DNA of 64,000 bases from Pseudomonas sp. KU26590 (lineage in GTDB: Bacteria > Pseudomonadota > Gammaproteobacteria > Pseudomonadales > Pseudomonadaceae): positions 3,191,501 through 3,255,500 of the forward strand of contig NZ_CP110644.1 of the NCBI RefSeq assembly GCF_026153515.1. Direction: 5' to 3'. The position numbers and the translations under genes are program-made. Below are positions 1 to 8,205 of this stretch, piece after piece (the stretch's first letter is position 1; each line of letters opens with the position of its first letter). Under the pieces are notes generated by a model that saw only the letters and a program-made list of their open reading frames with translations, was not told where the DNA came from and searched no databases.

Positions 1-609
1 CGCCGCCATCAACCCCACAGGACCGGCGCCGTAGATGGCGATGCTCGAACCCTGGCCGATGCCGGTGTTCATCACCGCCTGATAACCGGTGGGCAGGATG
101 TCGGAGAGGAACAGGACCTTTTCATCCGACAGCGTGCCGGGGACCTTGAACGGGCCGGTGTTGGCCTTGGGCACGCGCACGTACTCGGCCTGGCCGCCGG
201 GGATGCCACCGTACAAATGGCTGAAACCGAACAGCGCAGCCCCTGGTGGAATGGCCTTCTTGTTCATGATCGCGCCGCGACCGGTGTTGGTGGTTTCGCA
301 GGCGGCGTACAGGTCCAGGTTGCAGAAGAAGCATTCGCCGCAGGCAATGACGAAGGGGATCACCACCCGGTCGCCGCGCTGCACGGCAGTGACGGCTGAG
401 CCGGTGTCTTCGACGATGCCCATGAATTCGTGGCCGAAAATATCGCCGTGCTCGACGGTGGGGATCTTGCCGCGGTAGAGGTGCAGGTCGGAGCCGCAGA
501 TCGCCGTGGCGGTCACGCGCAGGATGATGTCGTCAGGCTGTTCGAGGACCGGATCGGCAACGGTGTCGACTTTCACGTCATGGGCGCCGTGGTAGGTGAG
601 TGCTCTCAT
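1..609 (-). CDS. Zinc-dependent alcohol dehydrogenase, 5' part (runs off the window)
   Basis: The first 203 codons of a medium-chain dehydrogenase, probably oxidising an alcohol or aldehyde with NAD(P). The start is the ATG at 609. Visible catalytic-zinc ligands are C38 in AICGSD and H60-E61 in GHE. The structural-zinc lobe is C90, C93, C96 and C104. The nucleotide-binding fold begins near the cut with YGAGPVG. The sequence resembles the glutathione-independent formaldehyde dehydrogenase-like branch of the family, but the specificity residues lie outside the window. The gene is transcribed away from ligD's 3' end, with a REP-type palindrome in between. The family call is firm; the substrate is not known. 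Confidence 0.85.
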   Translation of the reverse strand, partial: MRALTYHGAHDVKVDTVADPVLEQPDDIILRVTATAICGSDLHLYRGKIPTVEHGDIFGHEFMGIVEDTGSAVTAVQRGDRVVIPFVIACGECFFCNLDLYAACETTNTGRGAIMNKKAIPPGAALFGFSHLYGGIPGGQAEYVRVPKANTGPFKVPGTLSDEKVLFLSDILPTGYQAVMNTGIGQGSSIAIYGAGPVGLMAA

Positions 610-720
610 TGTGATTTTTCTCCGCGGTTAATTAGGGGCAACTAAGTAGCGGAGCAGGCAGCGAGGTGTTTAGTTCAGGACTTTGCAGGTGTGGGGGATT
701 AGCGGTGCCTGCGGTGCTTC

Positions 721-748
721 GGTGGGACCGGCTGAAGCCGGTCCCACC
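721..748. repeat. Perfect REP-type palindrome
   Basis: A 12-bp perfect inverted repeat (GGTGGGACCGGC) closes on a TGAA loop. It lies 41 bp beyond the ligD stop and belongs to the same REP family as the arrays elsewhere in the window. There is no T-run, so it is not a standard intrinsic terminator, but it could stabilise or attenuate the ligD transcript. Confidence 0.75.
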
Positions 749-789
749 GTGTGATCGCGGTGCTTGAGTAGGACCCGCGTCAGGATGGG

Positions 790-3549
790 CTATTTGAGCC
801 CGACCCGTTTGCGCATGTCTGCGGTAATGGTCTGGCGGGTTTTGCCCAGGTCCGCCCAGGGGTCGCTGTCCAGTTCGGCGAGGCGTTCATGCACGCTGTT
901 GATGTCCCAGACGTTGGCGCCTTTGATCTCCAACAATTCCTCGCGATAGATCGGCACTGACACCGGCAGGCCTTCCCGTGTGCGCACCGAATACGCGCAA
1001 ATGGTGGTGGCGCCGAGGCCGTTGCGCAGGTAATCGATGAAGATCTTGCCAACGCGGTTTTTCGGCCCCGACACCGCTGAAAAGCGCTCTGGCAGCAGCC
1101 TGGCGATGTGCTTGACGATGGCGTGGCTGAAATCCTTCACGGCGTCCCAGTCCGCCTTTGGCGTCAGCGGCACGACCACATGGATGCCTTTGCCACCGCT
1201 GGTTTTCAGGAACGATTTGAGTCCCAGTTCATCCAGCACGGCGAGTGTCAGTTGCGTGGCTTCCACCATGGTTTTCCAGGGCAGCGCCGGATCAGGGTCG
1301 AGGTCGAGAATGAAACGGTCCGGCCGCTCAAGGTCCCTGGCGACGGCGTTCCAGGTGTGCAGCTCCATGGCGCTCATTTGCACGGCGCCGATCAGCGCTT
1401 CGAGGTTGTTGATCAGCATGACCGGATGGCCGGTGTATGCCTTGCCCATGGTCTCGATGCCGGGGATGGCGAGGCGATCGGCGTTTTTCTGAAAGAACAG
1501 CTCACCGCCGATGCCTTCCGGGGCCCGCACCAGCGCCACAGGGCGCTGGGCCAGTTGCGGCAGGAGCCACTCGGAAATGCGGATGTAGTAGTCGGCGAGG
1601 TCTCGCTTGGTCGCGCCACTGGTGGGATCGATTACCCGCTCGGGGTGAGTCAGGCGAATCTTGCCCGTTCTGGTATCGGCGGCGGCAGCGGATTCAGGCT
1701 GGCTCTGGTCCGTTTTGACAGGCTTGGAGGCTTTTGCGCGTTTGCGGGCGGAGGCAGGTTTTGACGTCTCCTCCGTCGGCGCGTCTGGCGCGTCTGGCAC
1801 TTCTGGCGCCTGCGCTGACCCTGACCCTGACCTTTGATCGGCTGAAGGCGCCGGAGCCGGAAGCTCTTCGGTGATCGACTCCGCAGGCTTGTCGGTGCGC
1901 AGGCCATGGAAAACCGCATGCCGCACCGATCCCTCTTTGGTGATCTCGGCGAAAGCGACCTCCGCCAGCATCACCGGCTTCAGCCAGTGCACGCCCTTGA
2001 CTTCAAAGCCGGTGGGCGGATTGACCACCGCAGCCTCCTTGGCGTGGAGCGGCGTCAGCTGGTCGTATATCGTGCCCAGCGTGGCTTCATTGAAACCGGT
2101 GCCGACCTTGCCGGCGTACCTCAGCTCGCCACTGTCGGCGTCGTGCAAACCCAGGAGCAACGCGCCGAATTTGCTGCGCGCGCCCTTCGGATCGGTGTAG
2201 CCCACGACGACGAATTCCTGGCGGCGTTTGCACTTGAGCTTGATCCAGTCACCGCTGCGGCGTGACACGTACGGGCTGCCGGCGCGCTTGCCGATCAGAC
2301 CTTCCATCTTCATCTGGCAGGCGCTGTTAAGCAGGACTTCCGGCACTTCGGCGAAATCTTCGGAGTACCTCAGCACCTCGTCGTCGGTCCGTTCGAGCAC
2401 CTTGGACAGGGCGGCGCGGCGCTGTTCCAAGGGCACTTCACGCAGGTCCATGCCATTGAGGAAGGGCATGTCGAACAGGTAATAAATGATGTTGCCGCTG
2501 CGTCCGGCCTCGAAGGCGTTTTGCAGGGCCTGGAAGTCGGGGACGCCCTCGTCGTTGGCGACGACCATTTCGCCGTCGAGCCAGGCGGACTCAAGGCCCA
2601 GGCCGGCGATAGCTTCGGCCTGGCGCGGCATTTTGTGCGTCCAGTCATGGCCATTGCGGGTGAACAGCTGCACCTTGCCGTCGGTCACGCGCGCCATGAC
2701 CCGATAGCCATCGAACTTGATCTCGTAGCGCCAGTCGCCTTCGGGGGCGGATTCCACCAGCGTGGCCAGTTCGGGCTTGATCAGGTCCGGCAGCTCGCCA
2801 GGTTCGGCGCCGACCAGTTGCGCCTTGGCGGATTTTTTTCGAGGGGCCGGGACTTTCTCTACCGGCGTTGGCTCGTCACGCCTGGACTTTGCCGACCTGG
2901 ACTTTGCCGACCTGGACTTTGCAGACGTGGTTGAGGCCGCCCCGGATGACGCCGTTTTGGCCCCGCGTTTTTTGGGAATCAGGGTGCGCTCGCTGAGCAC
3001 GCTGTCGGGCAGCACCTTGACCACGTCGTAGTCGGATTCCGGGCGGGCGAATTCGTCCTGATGCTTGATCAGAAACCACTGCTCCTGTTTGCCGGGAATG
3101 TGCGTCTTGACCAGGTTCCATACACCGCCAAGCTTCTCGCCCTGGAGTTCAAATTTGAGCTTGCCCTTGGCGTAGGCCTCGGCAGGGTCGCAGAGGGGTG
3201 TCCACACGCCGCGGTCCCAGACGATGACGTCGCCCGCACCATAATGCCCCTCGGGAATGCTGCCCTCGAAAGTGGCGTACTCGACGGGGTGATCCTCGAC
3301 ATGCACCGCCAGGCGCTTGGCGTTGGGGTCCAGCGAGGGGCCCTTGGGCACGGCCCAGCTTTTCAGCGTGCCATCGATTTCCAGGCGGAAATCGTAATGC
3401 AGGCGGGAGGCGTCATGCTTCTGGATGCAGAACTGCAGGGCGTGTGCTGCCTTCCTGGTCGAAGCACGCTTTTTCTTCGTGTTGCCTGACGGCTCCGGCG
3501 TCGCGTCGAAATCGCGCTTGCGGTGGTATTCGTCCAGTCCGGCGCTCAT
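790..3549 (-). CDS. ligD: DNA ligase D (bacterial non-homologous end joining)
   Basis: A 919-aa multifunctional end-joining enzyme that processes, fills and seals double-strand breaks with Ku. The domain order is 3'-phosphoesterase (about 35-190, with HDASRLHYDFRLE and GHYGAGDV), ATP-dependent ligase (about 250-555, adenylated Lys278 in KFDGYR, motif V WIKLKCKRRQ), and AEP-type polymerase (about 628-919, catalytic Asp749 and Asp751 in DLDPD). This order is the usual one in pseudomonads. Linkers at about 195-245 and 560-628 are Lys/Ala/Ser-Pro rich. The first contains a triplicated KSRSA unit encoded by an exact 15-bp tandem repeat near 2880-2925. No Ku gene is in the window. The start is the ATG at 3549, with GAGGG upstream. 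Confidence 0.97.
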   Translation of the reverse strand: MSAGLDEYHRKRDFDATPEPSGNTKKKRASTRKAAHALQFCIQKHDASRLHYDFRLEIDGTLKSWAVPKGPSLDPNAKRLAVHVEDHPVEYATFEGSIPEGHYGAGDVIVWDRGVWTPLCDPAEAYAKGKLKFELQGEKLGGVWNLVKTHIPGKQEQWFLIKHQDEFARPESDYDVVKVLPDSVLSERTLIPKKRGAKTASSGAASTTSAKSRSAKSRSAKSRRDEPTPVEKVPAPRKKSAKAQLVGAEPGELPDLIKPELATLVESAPEGDWRYEIKFDGYRVMARVTDGKVQLFTRNGHDWTHKMPRQAEAIAGLGLESAWLDGEMVVANDEGVPDFQALQNAFEAGRSGNIIYYLFDMPFLNGMDLREVPLEQRRAALSKVLERTDDEVLRYSEDFAEVPEVLLNSACQMKMEGLIGKRAGSPYVSRRSGDWIKLKCKRRQEFVVVGYTDPKGARSKFGALLLGLHDADSGELRYAGKVGTGFNEATLGTIYDQLTPLHAKEAAVVNPPTGFEVKGVHWLKPVMLAEVAFAEITKEGSVRHAVFHGLRTDKPAESITEELPAPAPSADQRSGSGSAQAPEVPDAPDAPTEETSKPASARKRAKASKPVKTDQSQPESAAAADTRTGKIRLTHPERVIDPTSGATKRDLADYYIRISEWLLPQLAQRPVALVRAPEGIGGELFFQKNADRLAIPGIETMGKAYTGHPVMLINNLEALIGAVQMSAMELHTWNAVARDLERPDRFILDLDPDPALPWKTMVEATQLTLAVLDELGLKSFLKTSGGKGIHVVVPLTPKADWDAVKDFSHAIVKHIARLLPERFSAVSGPKNRVGKIFIDYLRNGLGATTICAYSVRTREGLPVSVPIYREELLEIKGANVWDINSVHERLAELDSDPWADLGKTRQTITADMRKRVGLK

Positions 3550-3648
3550 GGAAATCCCTCACCCTGGGGCATGTGTCTGTTAAAGGCAGAGTTCGCGGGC
3601 AGGGCGGAGTTCCGGGGTCGGGGCCCATCGCCCACTACACTCAAGGAA

Positions 3649-4208
3649 GATGGCGCCTGCTCGGGCCTCTTCCCGGCTAAAGCCGGTCCCACTAAATGAT
3701 CGCGTTTCCACAGTAGGACCGGCTTCAGCCGGGAAAGCGTCAGTGGAGACACTGCAATACGGTGGCGCCTAAACGGGCCTCTTCCCGGCGGAAGCCGGTC
3801 CTACAGGTAAAGCGCGGCCTGATAGTGGGACCGGCTTCAGCCCGGAAAGCGTCGCAGAAGACACTGCAATACGGTGGCGCCTAAACGGGCCTCTTCCCGG
3901 CTGAAGCCGGTCCTACAGGTGAAGCGTGGTCTTATAGTGGGACCGGCTTCAGCCCGGAAGGCGTCGCAGAAGACACTGCAACACGGTGGCGCCTCAACGG
4001 GCCTCTTCCCGGCTAAAGCCGGTCCCACTAAATGATCGCGTTTCCACAGTAGGACCGGCTTCGGCCGGGAAAGCGTCAGTGGATACACTGCAATACGGTG
4101 GCGCCTGAACGGGCCTCTTCCCGGCGGAAGCCGGTCCTACAGGTAAAGCGCGGCCTGATAGTGGGACCGGCTTCAGCCGGGAAGGCGTCAGTGGAGACAC
4201 TGCAAAAT
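3649..4208. repeat. REP/BIME tandem array, 112-bp period, about 5 units
   Basis: The landmark GGTGGCGCCT recurs at 3649 (degenerate), 3761, 3873, 3985 and 4097, an exact 112-bp spacing. Each unit holds two REPs in opposite orientation (CTTCCCGGC...GCCGGTCC and GGACCGGCTTC...GGGAAG) separated by about 25 bp. Each unit therefore folds as a BIME-like double hairpin. The array fills most of the gap between ligD and the next gene. No plausible gene is seen in 3550-4225. Confidence 0.9.
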
Positions 4209-4225
4209 CAAACGAGGGGAGCAGG

Positions 4226-4468
4226 TCAAACAGCCCCGCGCTGCTCGGTCGCTTCTGCCAGCATCGCCAGGGTCTGTTCCATGTCGACGATGGAGGCTTC
4301 CAGCGTGGCGAAGCATTGGGCGATGCTCTGTTTGTCGTCCACGGTCTGGTGCCCTGTCAGTTCGGTAACTTCGGATAATTCAAGCCTGAACAGTTCGTTC
4401 ACGCTGCTACGAAGTTCGTTTAATTGATTGAGCACAACGGCCAGTTGATTGCGGGTTGCATTGCTCAT
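4226..4468 (-). CDS. Small helical protein, function unknown
   Basis: An 80-aa acidic protein, all predicted helix with heptad-like leucines (NQLAVVLNQLNELRSSVNEL), so a short coiled coil is likely. The start is taken at the ATG at 4468 because GAGG sits 8 bases upstream; a GTG four codons earlier is possible. There is no signal peptide, membrane segment or cysteine motif, and I do not recognise the family. It lies between the REP array and a terminator, so it is probably monocistronic. The codon usage and RBS suggest it is real. Confidence 0.6.
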   Translation of the reverse strand: MSNATRNQLAVVLNQLNELRSSVNELFRLELSEVTELTGHQTVDDKQSIAQCFATLEASIVDMEQTLAMLAEATEQRGAV

Positions 4469-4528
4469 GTCGGGCCTCACGTAATAAGGGGCGGGCGCGT
4501 GTCGCGTGATGACACGCTGACAGACATG

Positions 4529-4555
4529 AAAAAGGCAGGGTGTTTAAACCCTGCC
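4529..4555 (-). terminator. Rho-independent terminator of the DUF4142 gene
   Basis: On the minus strand, GGCAGGG pairs with CCCTGCC around an 8-base loop, followed by TTTTT. It lies about 50 bp past the stop at 4603. Confidence 0.85.
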
Positions 4556-4602
4556 TCTCTCAACTAAAAGATTCGATCAGCCCGTGACAGGCATGATCCG
4601 AA

Positions 4603-5118
4603 TTATTTAGCAGCATCACCGCCGTGCGCTTTAGCCAGGGCTTTAGCGTGGGTCAGGTGCTCTTCCAGCTTCGGAAGGGTTGCAGTCGCGAACGCTTTCA
4701 GATCAGCGTCTTTCCCTTCAGCAGCTTCTTTCTTGAACAGCGCGATGGTTTGCTCATGGGCAACCACCTGGTTGTTCGCGTACGCCTGATCAAACGACTT
4801 CGAGCTGCGCAGTTCGAGGATCATGGCTTTCGCTTTGTCCATCAGCATGGCGCTGTCTGACACTTCCAGCTTCTTGGTGTCTGCAATGCCTTTGAGCTTG
4901 GTGTTGGCGGCGGTGTGATCTTTCACCATCATCTCCGCGAACGCTTTCACGTCGGCAGAACTGCCTTTTTCCAGCGCAAGTTTACCGGCTTCGACTTCTG
5001 CCACACCTTTGGCGGAGGCATCTTCCACGAAGTCGTCATTGTCCTGGGCGGCGAAAGCGCCTTGGCTACCGATGGCCATCAACAATGCGAGTGCGGAAGT
5101 CTGAATGAGATTTGCCAT
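4603..5118 (-). CDS. Exported DUF4142 protein
   Basis: A 171-aa protein with a clear signal peptide (MANLIQTSALALLMAIGSQG, cleavage near AFA-AQ). The mature part is a ferritin-like helical bundle typical of DUF4142: EVEAGKLALEKGSS, AFAEMMVKDHTAANTKL, AKALAKAHGG. Family members are periplasmic and often linked to stress, but no biochemical role is established. The start is set at the ATG at 5118 because AGAGGAA lies 7 bases upstream and the signal peptide begins there. The longer reading from 5184 would add an implausible leader. A strong terminator follows, so it is a single-gene unit. Confidence 0.85.
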   Translation of the reverse strand: MANLIQTSALALLMAIGSQGAFAAQDNDDFVEDASAKGVAEVEAGKLALEKGSSADVKAFAEMMVKDHTAANTKLKGIADTKKLEVSDSAMLMDKAKAMILELRSSKSFDQAYANNQVVAHEQTIALFKKEAAEGKDADLKAFATATLPKLEEHLTHAKALAKAHGGDAAK

Positions 5119-5261
5119 AGTGAAGTTCCTCTTCTGTCCTTGACGTGGCTTGAGTGCCCGTATGTATTCCGACGTACTTGTCACATTAATCGTTCAGAGA
5201 ATTTCGTAACGGGCTGCTGTCAGGTCATTTGTCGAAAGACTTAATCACCCGCGACTCTGTA

Positions 5262-5573
5262 TCAGAGCGATTCAAACCATTCCCTGTAAGGTGTATTCAA
5301 CGCCTTGTAGCGATTGAAGTCCGCTGCACCGTCCGACCACCACACCGGACCGCGTTCACCCAATGCAATCTTTGCCGCGTTGACCGAAGTGCGAGCGGCC
5401 TTAAGGGCGGCTGCATCCTCGGTGCGTTTGGCGGCTTTCACCGCTTGCCGCGCCTTCATCAAGGCATTGACCCACTCTTGCCTCTCTTCTTCGCCGAGGG
5501 ACGGGTTGCTGCAGCGCCACAGCTGCCCTTTGACGACGAAATAGCGGCCGTCCGGCGTGGTCGGATAGATCAC
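5262..5573 (-). CDS. Small conserved-looking protein, last gene of the diiron-enzyme operon
   Basis: A 103-aa protein with a GTG start that overlaps the upstream methyltransferase stop by 4 bp (GTGA), implying translational coupling. The N-terminus DGRYFVVKGQLWRCSNPSL is a compact beta-type motif, followed by a charged Ala/Lys-rich helix and a C-terminal Trp-rich segment (GPVWWSDGAADFNRY). There are no membrane or signal sequences. I do not know its function. Tight coupling suggests it works with the methyltransferase or diiron enzyme. Confidence 0.75.
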   Translation of the reverse strand: MIYPTTPDGRYFVVKGQLWRCSNPSLGEEERQEWVNALMKARQAVKAAKRTEDAAALKAARTSVNAAKIALGERGPVWWSDGAADFNRYKALNTPYREWFESL

Positions 5574-6556
5574 TGAATTCGCGTTACCGTCAGCACCACC
5601 GCAGCGATGCGGTCAGCTTGCCGATAGGTCTCGGTGTCCAGCTCCTCGCCGAATACGTCGGGGTCCATTTCGCGGTAAGACCAGGCCAGATCAGGGCGAT
5701 CAATGAGTTTGCGTGCCTGCTCTAGAAAGAGGTCAACGCCGTCGACCGAAGGCGCGCCGGTGTACAGCAACACGCTGCCGCCCGGGGCCAGTCGCTTGAT
5801 GGCTTGGGCCAGAATCCGCACGGACAGCTCGGAACCCAGTTGCTCGCCCCCGTGGCGGTAGGCGCGTTCCTGGGTGTCCTTCATGTAAGGCGGGTTGGCG
5901 ACGATCAAGTCGAACTCGCCGGTGGTCCCCGCCAGAATGTCGCTGTGGTAGGCCACCACGTTGTCGGCCTTGGCCAGCGACGCGTTGACGGCGGTAAACC
6001 GCAAGGCAGTGGGGTTGATGTCCACGGCCAGCACACTGGCATCCCGTCGGCCACGGCCGATCAGGATCGCGCCGACGCCACTGCCGCAGCCGATGTCGAC
6101 GGCGGTGCGAATCGGGTGCGTCGAGGTGCGCAGGTGTTCTTCGATGGCCTGGGCAAAGCGGTAGGTGTCGGGGCCGAAGAACACAGAATCATGGGCCATG
6201 GTGGGGAAGGCGGAGTGGACAAACAATAAGTCGTCCAGGCTCGACCAACGCACTTCACTGGCCCACATACCGGCATGGGCACGGAGCACACCGGCGGCCA
6301 GCAGCGTTTCGAGCTCAGCTTCGTCCAGCAGGCCGGTTTCGAAAGGGCGGCTCCAGCCGAAGACGTCGCGCAGGCTGCGGGCTTTACGGTTCTGCTCACG
6401 CCCATTGACCCGCTCATGGGTCAACGGCGTGACCGTCGTGAAACGATAGCCGTCAGCCTGGAGGCGCTGACCCAGCTGCAGCAGCGCGAGATCGTGGGTT
6501 TCGTCGGTCATTTCTGGCGCATTGAGTGTGGGATCAAGCAGTGTCTGCGGGTTCAT
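5570..6556 (-). CDS. Class I SAM-dependent methyltransferase (NPPY type)
   Basis: A 328-aa protein. The SAM-binding motif I, VDIGCGSGVG, is at 153-162, the acidic end of strand 2 is in AVDINP (178-182), and the catalytic NPPY is at 221-224. NPPY methyltransferases modify planar nitrogens in glutamine, adenine or guanine, or small molecules. The N-terminal 130 residues are a separate helical/substrate domain of the sort seen in RlmG/PrmC-like enzymes. It overlaps the diiron-enzyme gene upstream by 4 bp (ATGA) and the small gene downstream by 4 bp. Because of this operon, modification of a small metabolite is as likely as an rRNA or protein target. Confidence 0.85.
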   Translation of the reverse strand: MNPQTLLDPTLNAPEMTDETHDLALLQLGQRLQADGYRFTTVTPLTHERVNGREQNRKARSLRDVFGWSRPFETGLLDEAELETLLAAGVLRAHAGMWASEVRWSSLDDLLFVHSAFPTMAHDSVFFGPDTYRFAQAIEEHLRTSTHPIRTAVDIGCGSGVGAILIGRGRRDASVLAVDINPTALRFTAVNASLAKADNVVAYHSDILAGTTGEFDLIVANPPYMKDTQERAYRHGGEQLGSELSVRILAQAIKRLAPGGSVLLYTGAPSVDGVDLFLEQARKLIDRPDLAWSYREMDPDVFGEELDTETYRQADRIAAVVLTVTRIQ

Positions 6557-7911
6557 CGTGTCAGGCTTCCTTGCGCCAACTGGCGAGCATAGATTCGGGT
6601 GGCCGCCAGACCTTCCGGCGTGGGATGGGAATCGGGCGCGATCAGCTCGACCAGTTTCTCGAACGGCAGGTAAGGGGCGTTGCGCGGCGACTGTTCGGTG
6701 TCGGTGTTCGCCACAGGGCGGCGACGAAAGCGCGTACGAAACGGGTTGCTCTGCTCCGACGCCTGCCAGTCACCGGCGATCCAGTCTTTGAGTAGTTGCA
6801 TTTCATAGCCGCTGAACACCCCGAACATCACCGCGCCCGGGCCGTCAATCAATTGCCAGAAACGGCTGTCCTGGGGATCCTGGTTGCGTTTGATCCAGCC
6901 GCGATCTTCCAGCGCGCTCAGCAGCTGACGACTCTGGCCTGGGGTGGCGAGCCAGTCATTGATGGTGCGGCCTTCGAGGCGGCAGTAATCGGAATGCATG
7001 TGCTGGCCGAAGGTACTTTTGGTCTCCAGCATCGAGACCACTTCTTCTTCCAGGTCGAAGGCGCGGACGATGTCGGTCGAACCAATGCCCAGGTCGTTGA
7101 GCAGGTAGCCCGCGCGCAGACGCTGGAGAAATTCACCCTTGCTGTCGTCGTTGGGCAACAGATCCAGCACGGCCTGCACCGCCTTGTGGGCGTGGCCTGA
7201 GCTTGCGTTGTCGATGGTCACGTGCAGGGTGAAGTAATACGGGTCGATGCCCAGTTCGCTCAGCTCGAAGGCGGTGATCAGCAGATGCAGCGGCAGTTGC
7301 TCATAACCGAGGTTGTAGCCGAGAATTTCTGGCAAAAACTCATCGCTCAGGTGACCGAGACCCAGCTGAATCGCGCCTTGCAGATACAGCGAATCGTCGA
7401 GCGGTGCGATGGGCGCGCAATCGTGTTCGGTGAGCAGGTTGCGGTACAGCACCACGTGGTTCAGCGCAGGCTCGCCGTCCCCCAGCTCTTCGAGGTAGGT
7501 GCGGATCAAGCCGTGGTAGCGCCAGTCGTTGGCGTGCTTGACCGTTCCGTACAGCCAGGCACCATCCACCAGTTTGCTCGGCGCAACGCTTTGCAGGAAA
7601 TACAGCGCGTGGGCCTTGTTGGTGAAGAATTTGCGGGGCCCGCCGGCGCGGCGTTCCTCCAGATAGACACGGTATTGCTCGGCCACGGAATGACTGTTGC
7701 TCGCTACCCATGCCGACAGATCACTGAGGTCAGCAGGCAGGTTTGACGGCAGCCTTTGCGCGATCTCCAGTTGTTCCTGGAGAAAATCACGGACATTGTC
7801 CCGCTCGCCTTCTACCTGTCCGCGTAGCAGACGGGCGTACAGCGAGTAGTGGGCGCCGGTGGACACGTGCGCCGTGGCAGAACGCTCGGAAAGTAGCTGC
7901 AAAGAGGTCAT
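6553..7911 (-). CDS. Iron-containing redox enzyme, haem-oxygenase-like diiron oxidase (HDO) family
   Basis: A 452-aa protein with the pattern of the HDO superfamily, which includes UndA-, SznF- and BesC-type N-oxygenases, desaturases and C-C cleaving enzymes. The probable metal ligands lie in YLEELGDG (E141/E142), NHVVLY (H152), YFTLHVTIDNASSGHAH (H230, D234, H240) and around E195/E204. The N-terminal 90 and C-terminal 170 residues extend beyond the core. The C-terminus resembles a winged-helix or regulatory part and ends in a helical tail. It is the first gene of a three-gene overlapping operon with a methyltransferase and a small protein. The substrate cannot be read from sequence. A LysR regulator is divergent. 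Confidence 0.8.
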   Translation of the reverse strand: MTSLQLLSERSATAHVSTGAHYSLYARLLRGQVEGERDNVRDFLQEQLEIAQRLPSNLPADLSDLSAWVASNSHSVAEQYRVYLEERRAGGPRKFFTNKAHALYFLQSVAPSKLVDGAWLYGTVKHANDWRYHGLIRTYLEELGDGEPALNHVVLYRNLLTEHDCAPIAPLDDSLYLQGAIQLGLGHLSDEFLPEILGYNLGYEQLPLHLLITAFELSELGIDPYYFTLHVTIDNASSGHAHKAVQAVLDLLPNDDSKGEFLQRLRAGYLLNDLGIGSTDIVRAFDLEEEVVSMLETKSTFGQHMHSDYCRLEGRTINDWLATPGQSRQLLSALEDRGWIKRNQDPQDSRFWQLIDGPGAVMFGVFSGYEMQLLKDWIAGDWQASEQSNPFRTRFRRRPVANTDTEQSPRNAPYLPFEKLVELIAPDSHPTPEGLAATRIYARQLAQGSLTR

Positions 7912-8051
7912 GAGTAGCCTGCTGACTTATCTTGATATGTAGGTCAGAGGGAGACGGTTCGGGAAAATTCCATCGAGTTGCAGGGCAGTCGATGATCGAC
8001 ACCTGCGGCGGATGAGCGGCCCTGATCTGGATTCAACTGAAGACCCTGGAC

Positions 8052-8098
8052 TGAAATATCGTACAGAGACGGGCGTCCGATATAGCTGTGAAATATCA
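8052..8098. promoter_or_regulatory. Candidate operator between the HDO operon and the LysR gene
   Basis: In the 294-bp divergent gap 7912-8205, TGAAATATC occurs twice as a direct repeat (8052 and 8089). An inverted pair ATATCG (8056-8061) / CGATAT (8078-8083) lies between. Such AT-rich dyads are typical of LysR or similar binding, but the link to either gene is inferred from position only. Confidence 0.35.
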
Positions 8099-8205
8099 GG
8101 ACAGCGCGCCGGGTTCCCGCCAGCGTGTAGACTTCGGCGACTCGCGAGCGCCGCGCCTGGCCGGTTGCGTGGCGCCTTCAATTAACCAGCGGTAAGGCTT
8201 TATTT

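Noticed and set aside
721..748. Intrinsic terminator for ligD
   Set aside because: The stem is strong but there is no T-run on either side; it fits the REP family.
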